A stretch of DNA of 64,000 nucleotides from G963665085 sp963665085 (GCA_963665085.2 CAXXXS010000001.1:3596001-3660000); one strand, 5' to 3'; positions 9,318 to 19,191 are shown, counted from the stretch's first letter. Notes: generated by a model from the sequence alone, not told the origin. Made by a program: numbers and translations.

Positions 9318-10676
9318 ATGAAAACAAAACATTTTATAGTAGCAATATTAGTTTGTTTTACAAGCTATTTTGCTGGATTTTCACAGGGAAATAACTCAGC
9401 GCCTTTTAAAGTTGGTGCCGCTAAATCGGATTTTACACCAGCACCCGATGCTTTGCCTGATGGGTATAACAAAATCAGGGATCATTTATTTTGTCGTGCA
9501 GTTGTTATCAATAATGGTTTAACAAGTGCAGCATTAATAACAGCTGATGTTGGGGGAGTATCGGATGAATTTTATAATAATGTTTCTCAAAAGATAGCTA
9601 AAGAAATAGGTATTCCAGCTGAAAATGTATATATATCAGCATCTCATACACATAGTGCACCATGGGGTGTCGATGAGTCATTGGCCATTGCCGCTTTTGA
9701 TGCTGTAAAGAAAGCCAGTGAAAAATTGCAGCCTGCTACGCTCAGTTATAATACAGGACTATCATACATCAATATTAACAGAGATGTTATCGACCCGGAA
9801 ACTAGACTTTGGAGTCAGGGACCAAATTACGAAGGCCCTTCAGATAAGACAGTTGCAGTAATAACTTTCCGATCAATGGACGGGGAGCCAATTGCAATCT
9901 ACTATAATTATGCAATGCATTCTAACATGATGTTTATGAGTGAAACTATCAGTGCAGATTTCCCGGGTGAAACATCAAAATATATAGAAGAATATTATGG
10001 AAATGGTGTAATAGCACTTTTTTCAAGCGGAGCAGCAGGAGATCAAAATCCTGTTTCTGTTAAACCTATGATGGAGATGGGCAAACAAAAAACAACGGTG
10101 CTTCTTGCCAGTGGAAAAGCAAAAGATGAGGCAGAAGCGATAATGATGGCCGGATCTGTACGAATAGCAGATTTGGATATAGACCAAAAATATTTAGATC
10201 GTCAGTCTCAAATGATTTCTTCTTTAGGACAGATACTTGGTGAAGAAATTCTACGTGTAACCAAATTACCTCAAAGAACAGAATCAGAAATTAGCATTTA
10301 TGGAACTACTGAAACAATCTCTTGCCCGGGTAGAAAAAGAACAAACACTGGAAGAGAAGGTGCTGCAGGAACTTATGTTGATGGAGATACAGTTCATATT
10401 AAACTAAGCCTTTTGCGTATTGGCGATATCGCTATTACAGGTGTTAATGCTGAAGTTTATAATATTATTGGGCAAAGACTCAAAGAAGAATCACCCTTAA
10501 CAAATACAATCTTTGCTACGATTACCAATGGTCGCTCTAATTCAGGATATATACCCGATGATGCCTCTTTTCAGCACTATACATTCCAGGTGTTAAGCTC
10601 AAGTTTAAAACCCAATCACGCAGAAAGAGGAATTATTGATGGTTTGGTTGAAATGATAGAAGAATCAGGTTTATAA
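9318..10676 (+). CDS. Secreted neutral/alkaline ceramidase-like N-acyl hydrolase
   Basis: The protein is 452 aa with a cleavable signal (MKTKHFIVAILVCFTSYFAGFSQ). The mature start FKVGAAKSDFTPAPDA, then RAVVINNGLTSAALITADVGGV and the ISASHTHSAP metal-ligand motif are characteristic of the neutral/alkaline non-lysosomal ceramidase N-terminal domain family. This family has a zinc-dependent amidase fold. The Bacteroidota members found in glycan loci have no proven ceramide substrate, so N-acyl or related amide hydrolysis is an inference. It lies 17 bases upstream of a carboxylesterase gene, probably in one operon. The protein is shorter than full ceramidases and lacks an obvious C-terminal immunoglobulin-like domain. 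Confidence 0.8.
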   Translation: MKTKHFIVAILVCFTSYFAGFSQGNNSAPFKVGAAKSDFTPAPDALPDGYNKIRDHLFCRAVVINNGLTSAALITADVGGVSDEFYNNVSQKIAKEIGIPAENVYISASHTHSAPWGVDESLAIAAFDAVKKASEKLQPATLSYNTGLSYININRDVIDPETRLWSQGPNYEGPSDKTVAVITFRSMDGEPIAIYYNYAMHSNMMFMSETISADFPGETSKYIEEYYGNGVIALFSSGAAGDQNPVSVKPMMEMGKQKTTVLLASGKAKDEAEAIMMAGSVRIADLDIDQKYLDRQSQMISSLGQILGEEILRVTKLPQRTESEISIYGTTETISCPGRKRTNTGREGAAGTYVDGDTVHIKLSLLRIGDIAITGVNAEVYNIIGQRLKEESPLTNTIFATITNGRSNSGYIPDDASFQHYTFQVLSSSLKPNHAERGIIDGLVEMIEESGL

Positions 10677-10692
10677 TTAATACACATAAATC

Positions 10693-12363
10693 ATGAAACG
10701 AAGACAGTTTATAAATAAAACTTCAATGTCTTTTTCTGGTGCTGTGTTGTTTTCAAAAATAGGTTATTCTGCTATGCAGAATAACCCATTTTTTGGAGCC
10801 GAAGAAGACTATGTAAATGTTGAAGTAACACATGGAAAGCTCAAAGGAATTAGAGTAGAAGGAGTAAATACATTTAAAGGAATTCCTTATGCTGGAAAAG
10901 TCTCAGGTGAATATAGATTCCGAAGACCATCAAAACTCAATCCATGGACAGGAGTGAGGGATGCGCTTCAACTCGGAGCTCCAACAATGCAAAATCCAAG
11001 ATGGGGAGAACCCGATCCGGCAGAAGATTGTTTGTTCCTTAATGTTTGGACTCCCGCTAACGATAATAAAAAACGTCCCGTGATGTTTTATAGTCATGGA
11101 GGAGGTTATGTTAGTGGTTCTGGTGGATCAGGCGGACAAGATGGTGCTAACCTTGCACGTAACTTTGATGTTGTTGTTGTAGAGACAAATCATCGCCTTG
11201 GTTTGTTCGGTTTCCTTTATCTTGATGAGATAGCCGGTTCAGAGTATACAGGTTCTGGTAACATGGGAGTTCTGGATATTACAGCCGGATTAAAATGGGT
11301 AAATGAAAATATAGCCGAATTTGGAGGAGACCCGAATAATGTTATGATTTTTGGTGAATCTGGTGGTGGTGGCAAAACATCATGTATTTATGCAATGCCA
11401 GAAGCTTCCCCCTTTTTTAATAAAGCTTCTATTGAAAGTGGTCCCGGTGTGCGAATGCTTACAAAAGATTTAGCAGCCGAGACAACAGAAATGGTTTTGA
11501 AAGAACTAAATATTGCAAAGAAAGACTGGCGAAAATTATTTGATATATCTGCAGAAGAATTGTTAGCGGTTCAAAATAAATTTATGTTTATCCCTCCATT
11601 TCAGGAAGAAATAAATATGCCGGGGATGAATGGATTTGGACCTGTAGTTGATGGTGTTGTTCTGCCATACCATCCTTTTGATCCAACGGCTCCTCAAATT
11701 TCAAAAGATAAACCTCTGATGACCGGTTGGAACGAAGATGAATATAACTTCTTTGTTATGGAAAGACGCGATTTCGATTCATTAAAAATAGGTTTTGATG
11801 CGTTGCCTTCAAAATTCGAGCCTGTATATGGTAATGATACATCAAAGGTTATTGAAGCTTATCGCAAGGCAATGCCCAATGCCACTGCACCAGAGATTTA
11901 TATAGCTGTTAATTCCATTACTCTGATGGGACTTGGTTCAGTAGAAATTGCAGAGAAGAAAGCAATTCAAAATGGTGCTCCTGTATATCTCTACAATTTT
12001 GGTTATAAATCAGATATGAAAATACCAGGCACTGATTTTCCTATGGGAACACCCCATGCGATGGATATTTCATTTAAGTTTAATAATGAGGTGCCACCCA
12101 AGCCCGGAGAAGAGCCAAGAATGAGTTTTGGAGGAAGTAATCCGGATAAATATATCGCTTCGCATAAAATGGCTGAACTCTGGACAACTTTTGCCCGTAC
12201 AGGTGTCCCGGCAGCTAAAGATGTCCCCAATTGGCCTGCCTATAATTTAAAAGAAAGACCAACGATGAGGATTGATGCAAACTGTGAAGTCATCAATGAC
12301 AGGTATAAAATAGAACTCGATATGTGGAGATCTATAGGAAAACTAAAAACAACCTATATTTGA
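10693..12363 (+). CDS. Type-B carboxylesterase with Tat-like signal
   Basis: This is a 556-aa alpha/beta hydrolase of the carboxylesterase type-B family, which cleaves carboxylic esters. The N-terminus MKRRQFINKTSMSF carries a twin-arginine-like RRQFI, suggesting export of a folded protein. Visible family motifs are the oxyanion region MFYSHGGGYVSGSG, the nucleophile elbow GESGGGG (Ser223), TGWNEDEYNF and the histidine segment GTPHAMDISF (His455). The start EVTHGKLKGIRVEGVNTFKGIPYA is also typical. It follows the ceramidase-like gene by 17 bases. In a glycan locus the likely role is removing acyl or aromatic esters from the substrate, but no substrate can be read from sequence. Confidence 0.88.
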   Translation: MKRRQFINKTSMSFSGAVLFSKIGYSAMQNNPFFGAEEDYVNVEVTHGKLKGIRVEGVNTFKGIPYAGKVSGEYRFRRPSKLNPWTGVRDALQLGAPTMQNPRWGEPDPAEDCLFLNVWTPANDNKKRPVMFYSHGGGYVSGSGGSGGQDGANLARNFDVVVVETNHRLGLFGFLYLDEIAGSEYTGSGNMGVLDITAGLKWVNENIAEFGGDPNNVMIFGESGGGGKTSCIYAMPEASPFFNKASIESGPGVRMLTKDLAAETTEMVLKELNIAKKDWRKLFDISAEELLAVQNKFMFIPPFQEEINMPGMNGFGPVVDGVVLPYHPFDPTAPQISKDKPLMTGWNEDEYNFFVMERRDFDSLKIGFDALPSKFEPVYGNDTSKVIEAYRKAMPNATAPEIYIAVNSITLMGLGSVEIAEKKAIQNGAPVYLYNFGYKSDMKIPGTDFPMGTPHAMDISFKFNNEVPPKPGEEPRMSFGGSNPDKYIASHKMAELWTTFARTGVPAAKDVPNWPAYNLKERPTMRIDANCEVINDRYKIELDMWRSIGKLKTTYI

Positions 12364-12416
12364 TACTTCTAATAAAATGTCAATTCAAATTATTAATAAA
12401 ACTAAAAAGAAATAAA

Positions 12417-13247
12417 ATGAAAAATTTAATATTAATTATTGGGCTGTTTTTGTTTTTTCAATTTTCGCTTTTTGCACAAGCTCCAACTTTTAAGATTGAA
12501 GGGGAAGAGGTTTATGCAGGAGAAGATGTAGTTTTTCATCAGATTGATGAGCATACTTGGGTAGGAACTGGAAAAATGATGTCTAACGAAAGTTTATACC
12601 TGGTAGAAGGAAAAAAGAAAGCAGTTCTTATTGATGCAGGAACAAAGATTACTGATCTTGATAAGATTGTGGCTTCAATAACATCAAAACCGGTAATGTT
12701 AGTAGCCACACATGTTCATCCGGATCATACAGGTTCCTCAATTGACTATTTTTCGGAGCTCTATATCAATCCAGCAGATACTGTCGGAATTCCTCAGTTT
12801 ATGCCAAATTATAAAGGAGAACTTAAATTTCTGAAAGATGGAGAAGTTATTGATTTAGGAGGTAGAAAATTAGAGGTTGTATTTACTCCCGGACATACCC
12901 CTGGTTCAACAACATTTATAGATAAAGATGCTAAATACGGATTTAGTGGAGACGCTTTTGGATCAGGGAATTTATTGTTGACTACAAACTTTTCAACACT
13001 CCTTGCTACTTGCGAAAAAACGAGTGCTATAATGGCGAAATATGGAATTGAGACGTTTTATCCGGGACATTATTTTGGTGGTAATCCTGAAACAAAACAA
13101 CGTGTTGATGATATGATAACTTTAAGTGAAGGTGCCCTTTCAGGAGAAATAAAAGGAGAAGAAAATCCAAGGGGAATGTTGGGATTAAATCTTATCATCA
13201 ATCAATATGGTGTTCGCATTAATTACAATGAGAAAGCCCTTAAATAA
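12417..13247 (+). CDS. Secreted metallo-beta-lactamase-fold hydrolase (copy 1)
   Basis: The ATG at 12417 gives a clear signal peptide (MKNLILIIGLFLFFQFSLFAQ) and a 276-aa protein; upstream in-frame starts overlap the esterase gene and would bury the signal. Metal-binding motifs are complete: THVHPDHTG (His99, His101, Asp103, His104), TPGHTPGS (His160), SGDAFGSG (Asp179) and YPGHYFGG (His218), so a di-zinc site is expected. The family covers beta-lactamases, lactonases, thioesterases and phosphodiesterases, so the reaction is not known. A paralogue with the same layout is encoded at 25743-26579 in the next module. That suggests a shared step in handling the imported substrate rather than drug resistance. 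Confidence 0.82.
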   Translation: MKNLILIIGLFLFFQFSLFAQAPTFKIEGEEVYAGEDVVFHQIDEHTWVGTGKMMSNESLYLVEGKKKAVLIDAGTKITDLDKIVASITSKPVMLVATHVHPDHTGSSIDYFSELYINPADTVGIPQFMPNYKGELKFLKDGEVIDLGGRKLEVVFTPGHTPGSTTFIDKDAKYGFSGDAFGSGNLLLTTNFSTLLATCEKTSAIMAKYGIETFYPGHYFGGNPETKQRVDDMITLSEGALSGEIKGEENPRGMLGLNLIINQYGVRINYNEKALK

Positions 13248-13592
13248 AAATAGAAGTTTTCTATAAACAGTAAGGTTCAAGATACAGTATCAAGTTAAGT
13301 TTACTTTTTTTTGAATTTCTGTAAGGATCTTCTACAATAGACTGAGTATGCCCCGTCAGTGGTTAATGCCCCTGACGGAGGCCTAAACTAGACTTATAAC
13401 CAGAACGAAGTAGCGGGCACATATACGAAAAAAATAATGTATGCTTGCTGAATAAATTTTAATACCGGAGTTTATTTGTATAAATCAATGATATTGATGT
13501 TTTTTAATAATGCAGGACTTTGCTTTTTAAAGTTTTCCTAAAGCAATACCTGTATACTAAATAAGTATTACTAATTCAAAAAACACAAAAAA
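13248..13592 (+). other. Intergenic region between MBL hydrolase 1 and GH78
   Basis: These 345 bases hold no convincing gene. Two hairpins are visible. GCCCCGTCAG (13350-13359) pairs with the CTGACGG-A-GGC segment (13372-13382) with one bulged A. CAGG...TTGCTTT (13513-13526) pairs with AAAGCAA...CCTG (13540-13552), 40 bases before the GH78 start, and may be part of its 5' leader. The first hairpin has no T tract and looks like repeat debris rather than a terminator. Confidence 0.5.
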
Positions 13593-15944
13593 ATGAAAGG
13601 AATAATAACATTACTATTTTTTGTAGTAAGCCTATCTGTTTCTGCCCAGTTTGGAAATTGGAACCAGGCAGACAGATGGGATGCAAGCTGGATTTCAGTT
13701 CCAGGGGCAGCTGATAATGCTCCCGGACTTTACCTGTTCAGAAAAACACTTTCTTTAGAAACTAAACCTGAGAGTTTCAAAGTATATGTTTCTGGCGATA
13801 ATCGATTTAAGTTGTACGTTAACGAGCAGCTGGTTTCAATAGGGCCAGCTTTGGGGGATATAAAACACTGGAACTACGAAACTCTTGATTTGGCTCCATA
13901 CCTAAATGCCGGAAATAACATTATTGCTGCAGAAGTTTGGAACGAAGGTGATCTTAAACCTGTATCCCAGTTCTCATTAAAAACTGGTTTTGTAATACAG
14001 GGAACAAACGAAACAACAAAAAAAATAAATACAAACGATTCCTGGAAATGTATCCAGGATAAAAGTTATCATCCGATACGACAAAGCGTAAGGGGATATT
14101 ATGCAGCAGGAGCAGGGGATTCTATAATTATGGAAAACAAAGTTAGAGGTTGGGAAACTTTGACTTTCAACGATGCAGGCTGGAAAGTAGCAAATGCTGT
14201 ATATGAAACAGGAGCAAGAGGAATGGGATTTGCAGTATCAAATGGCTGGACAACAATTCCTTCAATACTACCTCAACGAGAAATGACGTACCAGAGATTA
14301 CAATCAACAAGAAAAACAGAAGGTGTTGATGTGCCTGAAGAATTCCCGGCTAAAAAGGCTGCTTTCAAAATTGGAGCGAATTCAACAGCAAAAATCCTTC
14401 TCGATCAATCTTTTTATACAAATGCTTATCCAACTTTACTATTTAGTGAAGGAAAAGATTCTAAAATAACCATTACATATTCTGAAGCTTTGTATGATGA
14501 GAATGGAGCGAAAAACAATCGTAATGAAATAGAAGGGAAGACAATATCAGGACGTCAAGACATTATTCTTTCTGATGGGACAAAAGAACAAAATTTTACA
14601 GCTCTTAATTGGAGAACGTATCGATATATCGAACTGAAAATAGAAACAAAAGATTCTCCATTAACCATAGAGGATTTTTATGGGACATTTACAGGTTATC
14701 CATTTGAAATGAATGCAACTATTAATTCAGGGAATGAAGAACTGGATAAGATCCTTGAGATAGGTTGGCGAACGGCTCGTTCTTGTGCAGTAGAAACTTA
14801 CATGGATTGCCCCTACTACGAACGTTTACAATATATAGGGGATGCAAGGATTCAGCTTTTAGTATCCTATTTTAATAGTGGAGACGACCGTTTAGCAAAA
14901 AATGCTTTGAATCTAATGGATAATTCAAGGCAACAAGATGGCTATACGTTAAGCCGTTATCCAGACACTCAAAACCAGGTGATAGCAACATATTCAATGT
15001 GGTATGTTTGTATGTTACACGATTATTTATTGTATGGAAACGATCCTGATTTTTTAAAGGACAAACTATTGGGTTCACGACAAATATTAAACTATTTTAT
15101 TACTTATGTTGATACAGATGGTTCATTAAAGAACCTGCCAGGTTGGAATTTTACTGACTGGGCAAGTGATTGGCGTATGGGGACAGCAACACCGGCAGAA
15201 GATGGTAGTACAGCACTGTTAGATTTGCAATTATTGTTAGCCTTACAGGCTGCAATTGAAGTAGAAAAACAAGAGGGTAGTGAGGATTTTGTTGCAATGT
15301 ATTCGGGGTTAGAAAAAAAGATGTCTGAAACAATAATGAGAAAATATTGGGATGCTTCACGCAAGATATTTGCAGATACACCGGATAAGACTCAATACTC
15401 TCAGCATACAAATTCAATGGCTATTTTGGCAGGCTTGGTTAATGATGATCAGGCAAAAGAGATTGCCAATGTTATGTTAACAGACACTACTATGACACAG
15501 GCTACCATTTATTTTAAGTATTATCTTCATTTAGCTCTAAATAAAGCTGGTTTTGGGGACAAATACCTGGATTGGTTAGATATCTGGCGTAAAAATATTG
15601 AACTCGGACTTACAACCTGGGGAGAAACATCAGATGTTGAATCTACACGATCTGATTGTCATGCATGGGGGGCAAGTCCAAATATCGAAGCATATAGAAT
15701 TATTTTAGGCATAGAGAGTGATGCCCCTTATTTTTCAAAAGTACGAATAGCACCTAATCTTGGCACTATAAAAGAAATAAGTGGAGAGATGCCACATCCT
15801 CAGGGAAAAATTAAAGTCTCTTACAAGAAAAAAGGAAAATCAATGAATGCACAGATAACGTTACCAGAAAATATTTCAGGTGTATTTATATGGGAAGGGA
15901 AAACGTATGAGTTGCATCAAGGGGAAAATGATTTAAAAATATAA
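13593..15944 (+). CDS. GH78 alpha-L-rhamnosidase (secreted)
   Basis: This is an inverting alpha-L-rhamnosidase with an (alpha/alpha)6 catalytic barrel, 783 aa. The signal MKGIITLLFFVVSLSVSAQ is followed by an N-terminal jelly-roll module (about 30-190: WDASWISV, YVSGDNRFKLYVN, EVWN), a beta-sandwich, and the catalytic barrel. The barrel contains the GH78 signature DCPYYERLQYIGDAR, with Asp405, Glu410 and Asp417 at the spacing of the acid cluster in characterised family members. The C-terminal part holds WGETSDVESTRSDCHAWGASPN and a final small beta domain. A strong hairpin terminator follows at 15996. With GH106 at 5793 it argues for a rhamnose-rich or rhamnose-capped target. Confidence 0.9.
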   Translation: MKGIITLLFFVVSLSVSAQFGNWNQADRWDASWISVPGAADNAPGLYLFRKTLSLETKPESFKVYVSGDNRFKLYVNEQLVSIGPALGDIKHWNYETLDLAPYLNAGNNIIAAEVWNEGDLKPVSQFSLKTGFVIQGTNETTKKINTNDSWKCIQDKSYHPIRQSVRGYYAAGAGDSIIMENKVRGWETLTFNDAGWKVANAVYETGARGMGFAVSNGWTTIPSILPQREMTYQRLQSTRKTEGVDVPEEFPAKKAAFKIGANSTAKILLDQSFYTNAYPTLLFSEGKDSKITITYSEALYDENGAKNNRNEIEGKTISGRQDIILSDGTKEQNFTALNWRTYRYIELKIETKDSPLTIEDFYGTFTGYPFEMNATINSGNEELDKILEIGWRTARSCAVETYMDCPYYERLQYIGDARIQLLVSYFNSGDDRLAKNALNLMDNSRQQDGYTLSRYPDTQNQVIATYSMWYVCMLHDYLLYGNDPDFLKDKLLGSRQILNYFITYVDTDGSLKNLPGWNFTDWASDWRMGTATPAEDGSTALLDLQLLLALQAAIEVEKQEGSEDFVAMYSGLEKKMSETIMRKYWDASRKIFADTPDKTQYSQHTNSMAILAGLVNDDQAKEIANVMLTDTTMTQATIYFKYYLHLALNKAGFGDKYLDWLDIWRKNIELGLTTWGETSDVESTRSDCHAWGASPNIEAYRIILGIESDAPYFSKVRIAPNLGTIKEISGEMPHPQGKIKVSYKKKGKSMNAQITLPENISGVFIWEGKTYELHQGENDLKI

Positions 15945-15995
15945 TAAATAAAATTATAGAAATAAAAATATAAGTTTTAGTTAGTTTCATAGTCT

Positions 15996-16032
15996 AAAGC
16001 TACTATACAATTATTCTGTATAGTAGCTTTTT
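15996..16032 (+). terminator. Strong rho-independent terminator after GH78
   Basis: A perfect 14-bp stem, AAAGCTACTATACA (15996-16009) with TGTATAGTAGCTTT (16017-16030), has a 7-base loop and merges into five T residues. The GH92 gene that follows therefore probably needs its own promoter or readthrough. Confidence 0.85.
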
Positions 16033-16148
16033 CATTTTTATAGTATTTCCTTTTTTTGCGTAATAAAATATTTTGCATGTTTAGAATTGTAAGAATAAAT
16101 TTGTGGACGCTTATAAAAGCTGAAGTAGTAATTTATAATTGTAAAAAA

Positions 16149-18410
16149 ATGAATTTTAAGACCGCCCTTTATCTTGTAATAGTATTATTATTATCTTCAT
16201 GTGTCGATACTCAAATCAACGACAACATTGAACGAAGAGAGCCTGTTGACTATGTTAATCCATATATGGGAAATATCAGCCACATGTTGGTCCCAACTTT
16301 TCCTACAATACATTTACCCAATAGTATTTTGCGGGTATATCCACAAAGAGGTGATTATACAGGTGTGCAGTTAAACGGACTTCCGTTGATTGTTACAAGC
16401 CACCGGGGAAGTTCAGCTTTTAATTTAAGTCCATATCAAGGAGAAATGGATGGAATTACCCCAATTGTTAAATATAGCTACGATAATGAAAAAATTACTC
16501 CATGTTCTTATTCTGTGTACCTTGATGAGCAACAAATAAATGTCGAATATGCACTTTCTCATCAGTCTGCATTATATGAAATAGAATTTGAGGATGAAGG
16601 TGATGTTTTTCTTGCCTTAAATTCAGGCAAAGGAGAGATGAATTGGGATGGAAATGCTGTGTCTGGTTATCAACAACTTGCAAATAATACTAGGGTATAT
16701 ATTTATATTAAACCAGATGCCTTACCTGAAACAGTATCAGTTTTAAAAGAGCATGGAATGATTGAAGGCAGTAGTTCTGAGGGGAAAAATGCGTGCTTGG
16801 TTTTAAAATATATGGATGAGACTAAATTTTTACGTTTGCGGTACGGAGTCTCCTTTATTGATGCAGAACAGGCTAAGAGAAATTTAGAACGGGAGGTACA
16901 AGGCAAAGAACTTAAAGAGCTACAGGTCCTGGCGAGAGAAGAATGGAATAAAGCTTTGGGAAAAATAAAAGTAACCGGGGCGACAGATGATGATAAGATA
17001 ATTTTCTATACATCACTTTATAGATGTTATGAGCGTCCTGTGTGCATCTCTGAAGAAGGTAGATATTATAGCGCATTTGATGGGAAAGTCCATGAGGATA
17101 ATGGAACTCCTTTTTATACCGATGATTGGATTTGGGATTCATACAGGGCACACCATCCATTGCGTGTGTTAATCGACAAAGAAACAGAAGGAGATATCCT
17201 AAACTCATTTGTGCTAATGGCAGAACAAATGGAAAATCCATGGATGCCAACTTTCCCGGAAATAACAGGTGATAGTCGTCGAATGAATTCAAATCATGGT
17301 GTAGCTTCTGTGATAGATGCTTATAGAAAAGGTTTGAGAGGTTTTGATTTAGAAAAAGCGTATGATGCATGTAAAGGTGCGATTACAGAAAAGACTTTAG
17401 CTCCATGGTCGGGGAAAGCAGCTGGAAAACTCGAAGATTTTTATGTTAAAAATGGTTATATACCAGCTTTAAGAGAGGGCGAAACAGAAACAATACCAGA
17501 AGTTCACCCGTTTGAAAAAAGGCAACCAGTTGCTGTTACACTTGGAACGTCTTATGATGAATGGTGCTTATCTCAAATAGCACAAGAAATAGGAAATAAT
17601 GAAGATTACGAACTCTTTTTAAACCGTTCTTATAACTATAGAAATATATTTAACCAGCAAACTGGATTTTTCCATCCTAAAGACGATAAAGGGAATTTTA
17701 TTGAACCTTTTGATTATGTTTTTTCAGGTGGAATAGGGGCACGTAGCTATTTCGACGAAAACAATGCATGGACCTATCGGTGGGATGTACAACATAATAT
17801 TGCCGATCTAATTAAATTAATGGGAGGGAATGAGAATTTTGTGAATAATCTTGATGAGATGTTTGCCACTCCATTAGGAAGATCAAAATATGCTTTTTAT
17901 GCGCAACTACCCGATCAAACAGGGAATGTAGGACAATTTACAATGGCAAATGAACCATCTTTGCATATACCTTACCTGTATAATTATGCTGGCCAACCCT
18001 GGAAAACACAAAAAACAATTCGTATGTTAATAAAAGAATGGTTTAGGAATGATTTGATGGGAGTGCCTGGAGATGAAGACGGAGGAGGAATGTCTGCATT
18101 TGTGGTTTTTTCGCAATTGGGATTTTATCCTGTGACTCCTGGTTTTCCTGCATATAATATTGGGAGTCCAGTGTTTGAAAATGCTACAATTGATTTAGGT
18201 GAAGGCAAAGAATTTAGAATTATTGTTACCAATTATTCTCCTGATAATAAATATATTCAGTCGGCAAAATTAAATGGGGAGGAATGGGGTAAACCATGGT
18301 TCTTGCACGATGATATAAAAGATGGGGGAGTGTTGGAATTAACAATGGGAGAAAAAGCAAATAAAAACTGGGGAAGTAATCCTGAAACAGCACCTCCATC
18401 TGCTAATTAA
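16149..18410 (+). CDS. Divergent GH92-family glycosidase, lipoprotein
   Basis: The ATG at 16149 gives MNFKTALYLVIVLLLSSC, a lipoprotein signal with a standard lipobox, and a 753-aa protein; an upstream TTG would extend the N-terminus for no reason. GH92 enzymes are calcium-dependent exo-alpha-mannosidases. Supporting segments are DDWIWDSYRAHHPLR, the TYRWDVQHNI helix, ANEPSLHIPYLYNYAGQPWKTQ, and GDEDGGGMSAFVVFSQLGFYPVTPG. The N-terminus (VDYVNPYMGNISHMLVPTFP) lacks the VDPFIGTG...GHTYPGA pattern present in the second GH92 (40263), and the canonical EPSHH reads EPSLH. Substrate or linkage specificity may therefore differ from ordinary GH92 mannosidases. Confidence 0.82.
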   Translation: MNFKTALYLVIVLLLSSCVDTQINDNIERREPVDYVNPYMGNISHMLVPTFPTIHLPNSILRVYPQRGDYTGVQLNGLPLIVTSHRGSSAFNLSPYQGEMDGITPIVKYSYDNEKITPCSYSVYLDEQQINVEYALSHQSALYEIEFEDEGDVFLALNSGKGEMNWDGNAVSGYQQLANNTRVYIYIKPDALPETVSVLKEHGMIEGSSSEGKNACLVLKYMDETKFLRLRYGVSFIDAEQAKRNLEREVQGKELKELQVLAREEWNKALGKIKVTGATDDDKIIFYTSLYRCYERPVCISEEGRYYSAFDGKVHEDNGTPFYTDDWIWDSYRAHHPLRVLIDKETEGDILNSFVLMAEQMENPWMPTFPEITGDSRRMNSNHGVASVIDAYRKGLRGFDLEKAYDACKGAITEKTLAPWSGKAAGKLEDFYVKNGYIPALREGETETIPEVHPFEKRQPVAVTLGTSYDEWCLSQIAQEIGNNEDYELFLNRSYNYRNIFNQQTGFFHPKDDKGNFIEPFDYVFSGGIGARSYFDENNAWTYRWDVQHNIADLIKLMGGNENFVNNLDEMFATPLGRSKYAFYAQLPDQTGNVGQFTMANEPSLHIPYLYNYAGQPWKTQKTIRMLIKEWFRNDLMGVPGDEDGGGMSAFVVFSQLGFYPVTPGFPAYNIGSPVFENATIDLGEGKEFRIIVTNYSPDNKYIQSAKLNGEEWGKPWFLHDDIKDGGVLELTMGEKANKNWGSNPETAPPSAN

Positions 18411-18546
18411 TCAGGACTAGTTTATTTGTTTATGATATAAGTTAAAATAGAAAGATTGAAAAACGATACAGTAAACAAATAATAAACCTCTTTAAACAAA
18501 TTCTAAACTCATTTGTCTTGAAAATATTTTCCTTTGTGAGTTGCTC

Positions 18547-19122
18547 ATGGATTTTTTGGAAAGGAAAATATTATTACGAATTAAGTCAGGGGATCAAAAA
18601 GCATTTGAATATATTTTTAAAGGATATTACTCGCCTTTATGTTTATATGCATACGATTTACTGAAAGATAACGAACTGGCTCAGGAAATCGTTCAGGAGA
18701 GTTTTATCAATTTTTGGGAGAAGAGAAAAAAACTGGAAATAAACCAATCATTAAAAAGTTATCTGTATCGCATGATACATAATCAATGTATTTCTTATTT
18801 GCGTTCAGATAAAACAAGACAAACTAAAAAAACTGTTTTTGAAGAGACAATAATTGCAGAACAGGAAATCATAAAAACTATTTCTGATGATTTAATTATT
18901 GACCAATATTTTAAATCAGATATTGAGAATATTGTTGAAACAACCATAAATAATTTACCGACTCAATGTAGAGAAGTTTTTTTGCTCAGTAGATTTGAAT
19001 CATTGAGTCATAAAGAAATATCAAAAAAACTGGATATCTCAGTTAATACTATTAAGGTACATATTAGTAAGGCACTGAAGAGATTAGATGAAGCACTGAA
19101 AAAAAGAGAAGATTCAAATTAA
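18547..19122 (+). CDS. ECF RNA polymerase sigma factor (module 2)
   Basis: This is a 191-aa sigma-70 family extracytoplasmic-function factor. Region 2 is visible as QKAFEYIFKGYYSPLCLYAYDLLKDNELAQEIVQESF with FINFWEKR. Region 4 is LPTQCREVFLLSRFESLSHKEISKKLDISVNTIKVHISKAL. I use the ATG at 18547; a TTG two codons upstream is also open. The FecR anti-sigma gene follows within 70 bases and the SusC/SusD pair after it. This is the standard trans-envelope switch in which substrate binding to SusC releases the sigma factor to transcribe the locus. Confidence 0.93.
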   Translation: MDFLERKILLRIKSGDQKAFEYIFKGYYSPLCLYAYDLLKDNELAQEIVQESFINFWEKRKKLEINQSLKSYLYRMIHNQCISYLRSDKTRQTKKTVFEETIIAEQEIIKTISDDLIIDQYFKSDIENIVETTINNLPTQCREVFLLSRFESLSHKEISKKLDISVNTIKVHISKALKRLDEALKKREDSN

Positions 19123-19175
19123 ATTTTTTTTTTGAAAAAAAATGATTTTCGAATAATACCATCTTTTATTTTAAA

Positions 19176-19179
19176 CGTC
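19176..19179 (+). promoter_or_regulatory. Candidate ECF -10 element (CGTC) before FecR 2
   Basis: CGTC sits 12 bases before the FecR ATG after a T-rich run. A CGTC also precedes the FecR gene of module 3 at 31170-31173 in a similar T-rich setting. CGTC-type -10 elements are known for ECF sigma factors. A matching -35 is not convincing here, so this is weak. Confidence 0.25.
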
Positions 19180-19191
19180 ATACTAGCGAAA

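Noticed and set aside
16912..17370. 152-codon open frame antisense to the divergent GH92
   Set aside because: It lies wholly inside a strongly supported gene and its His/Leu/Tyr-rich product looks like a reverse-frame shadow.
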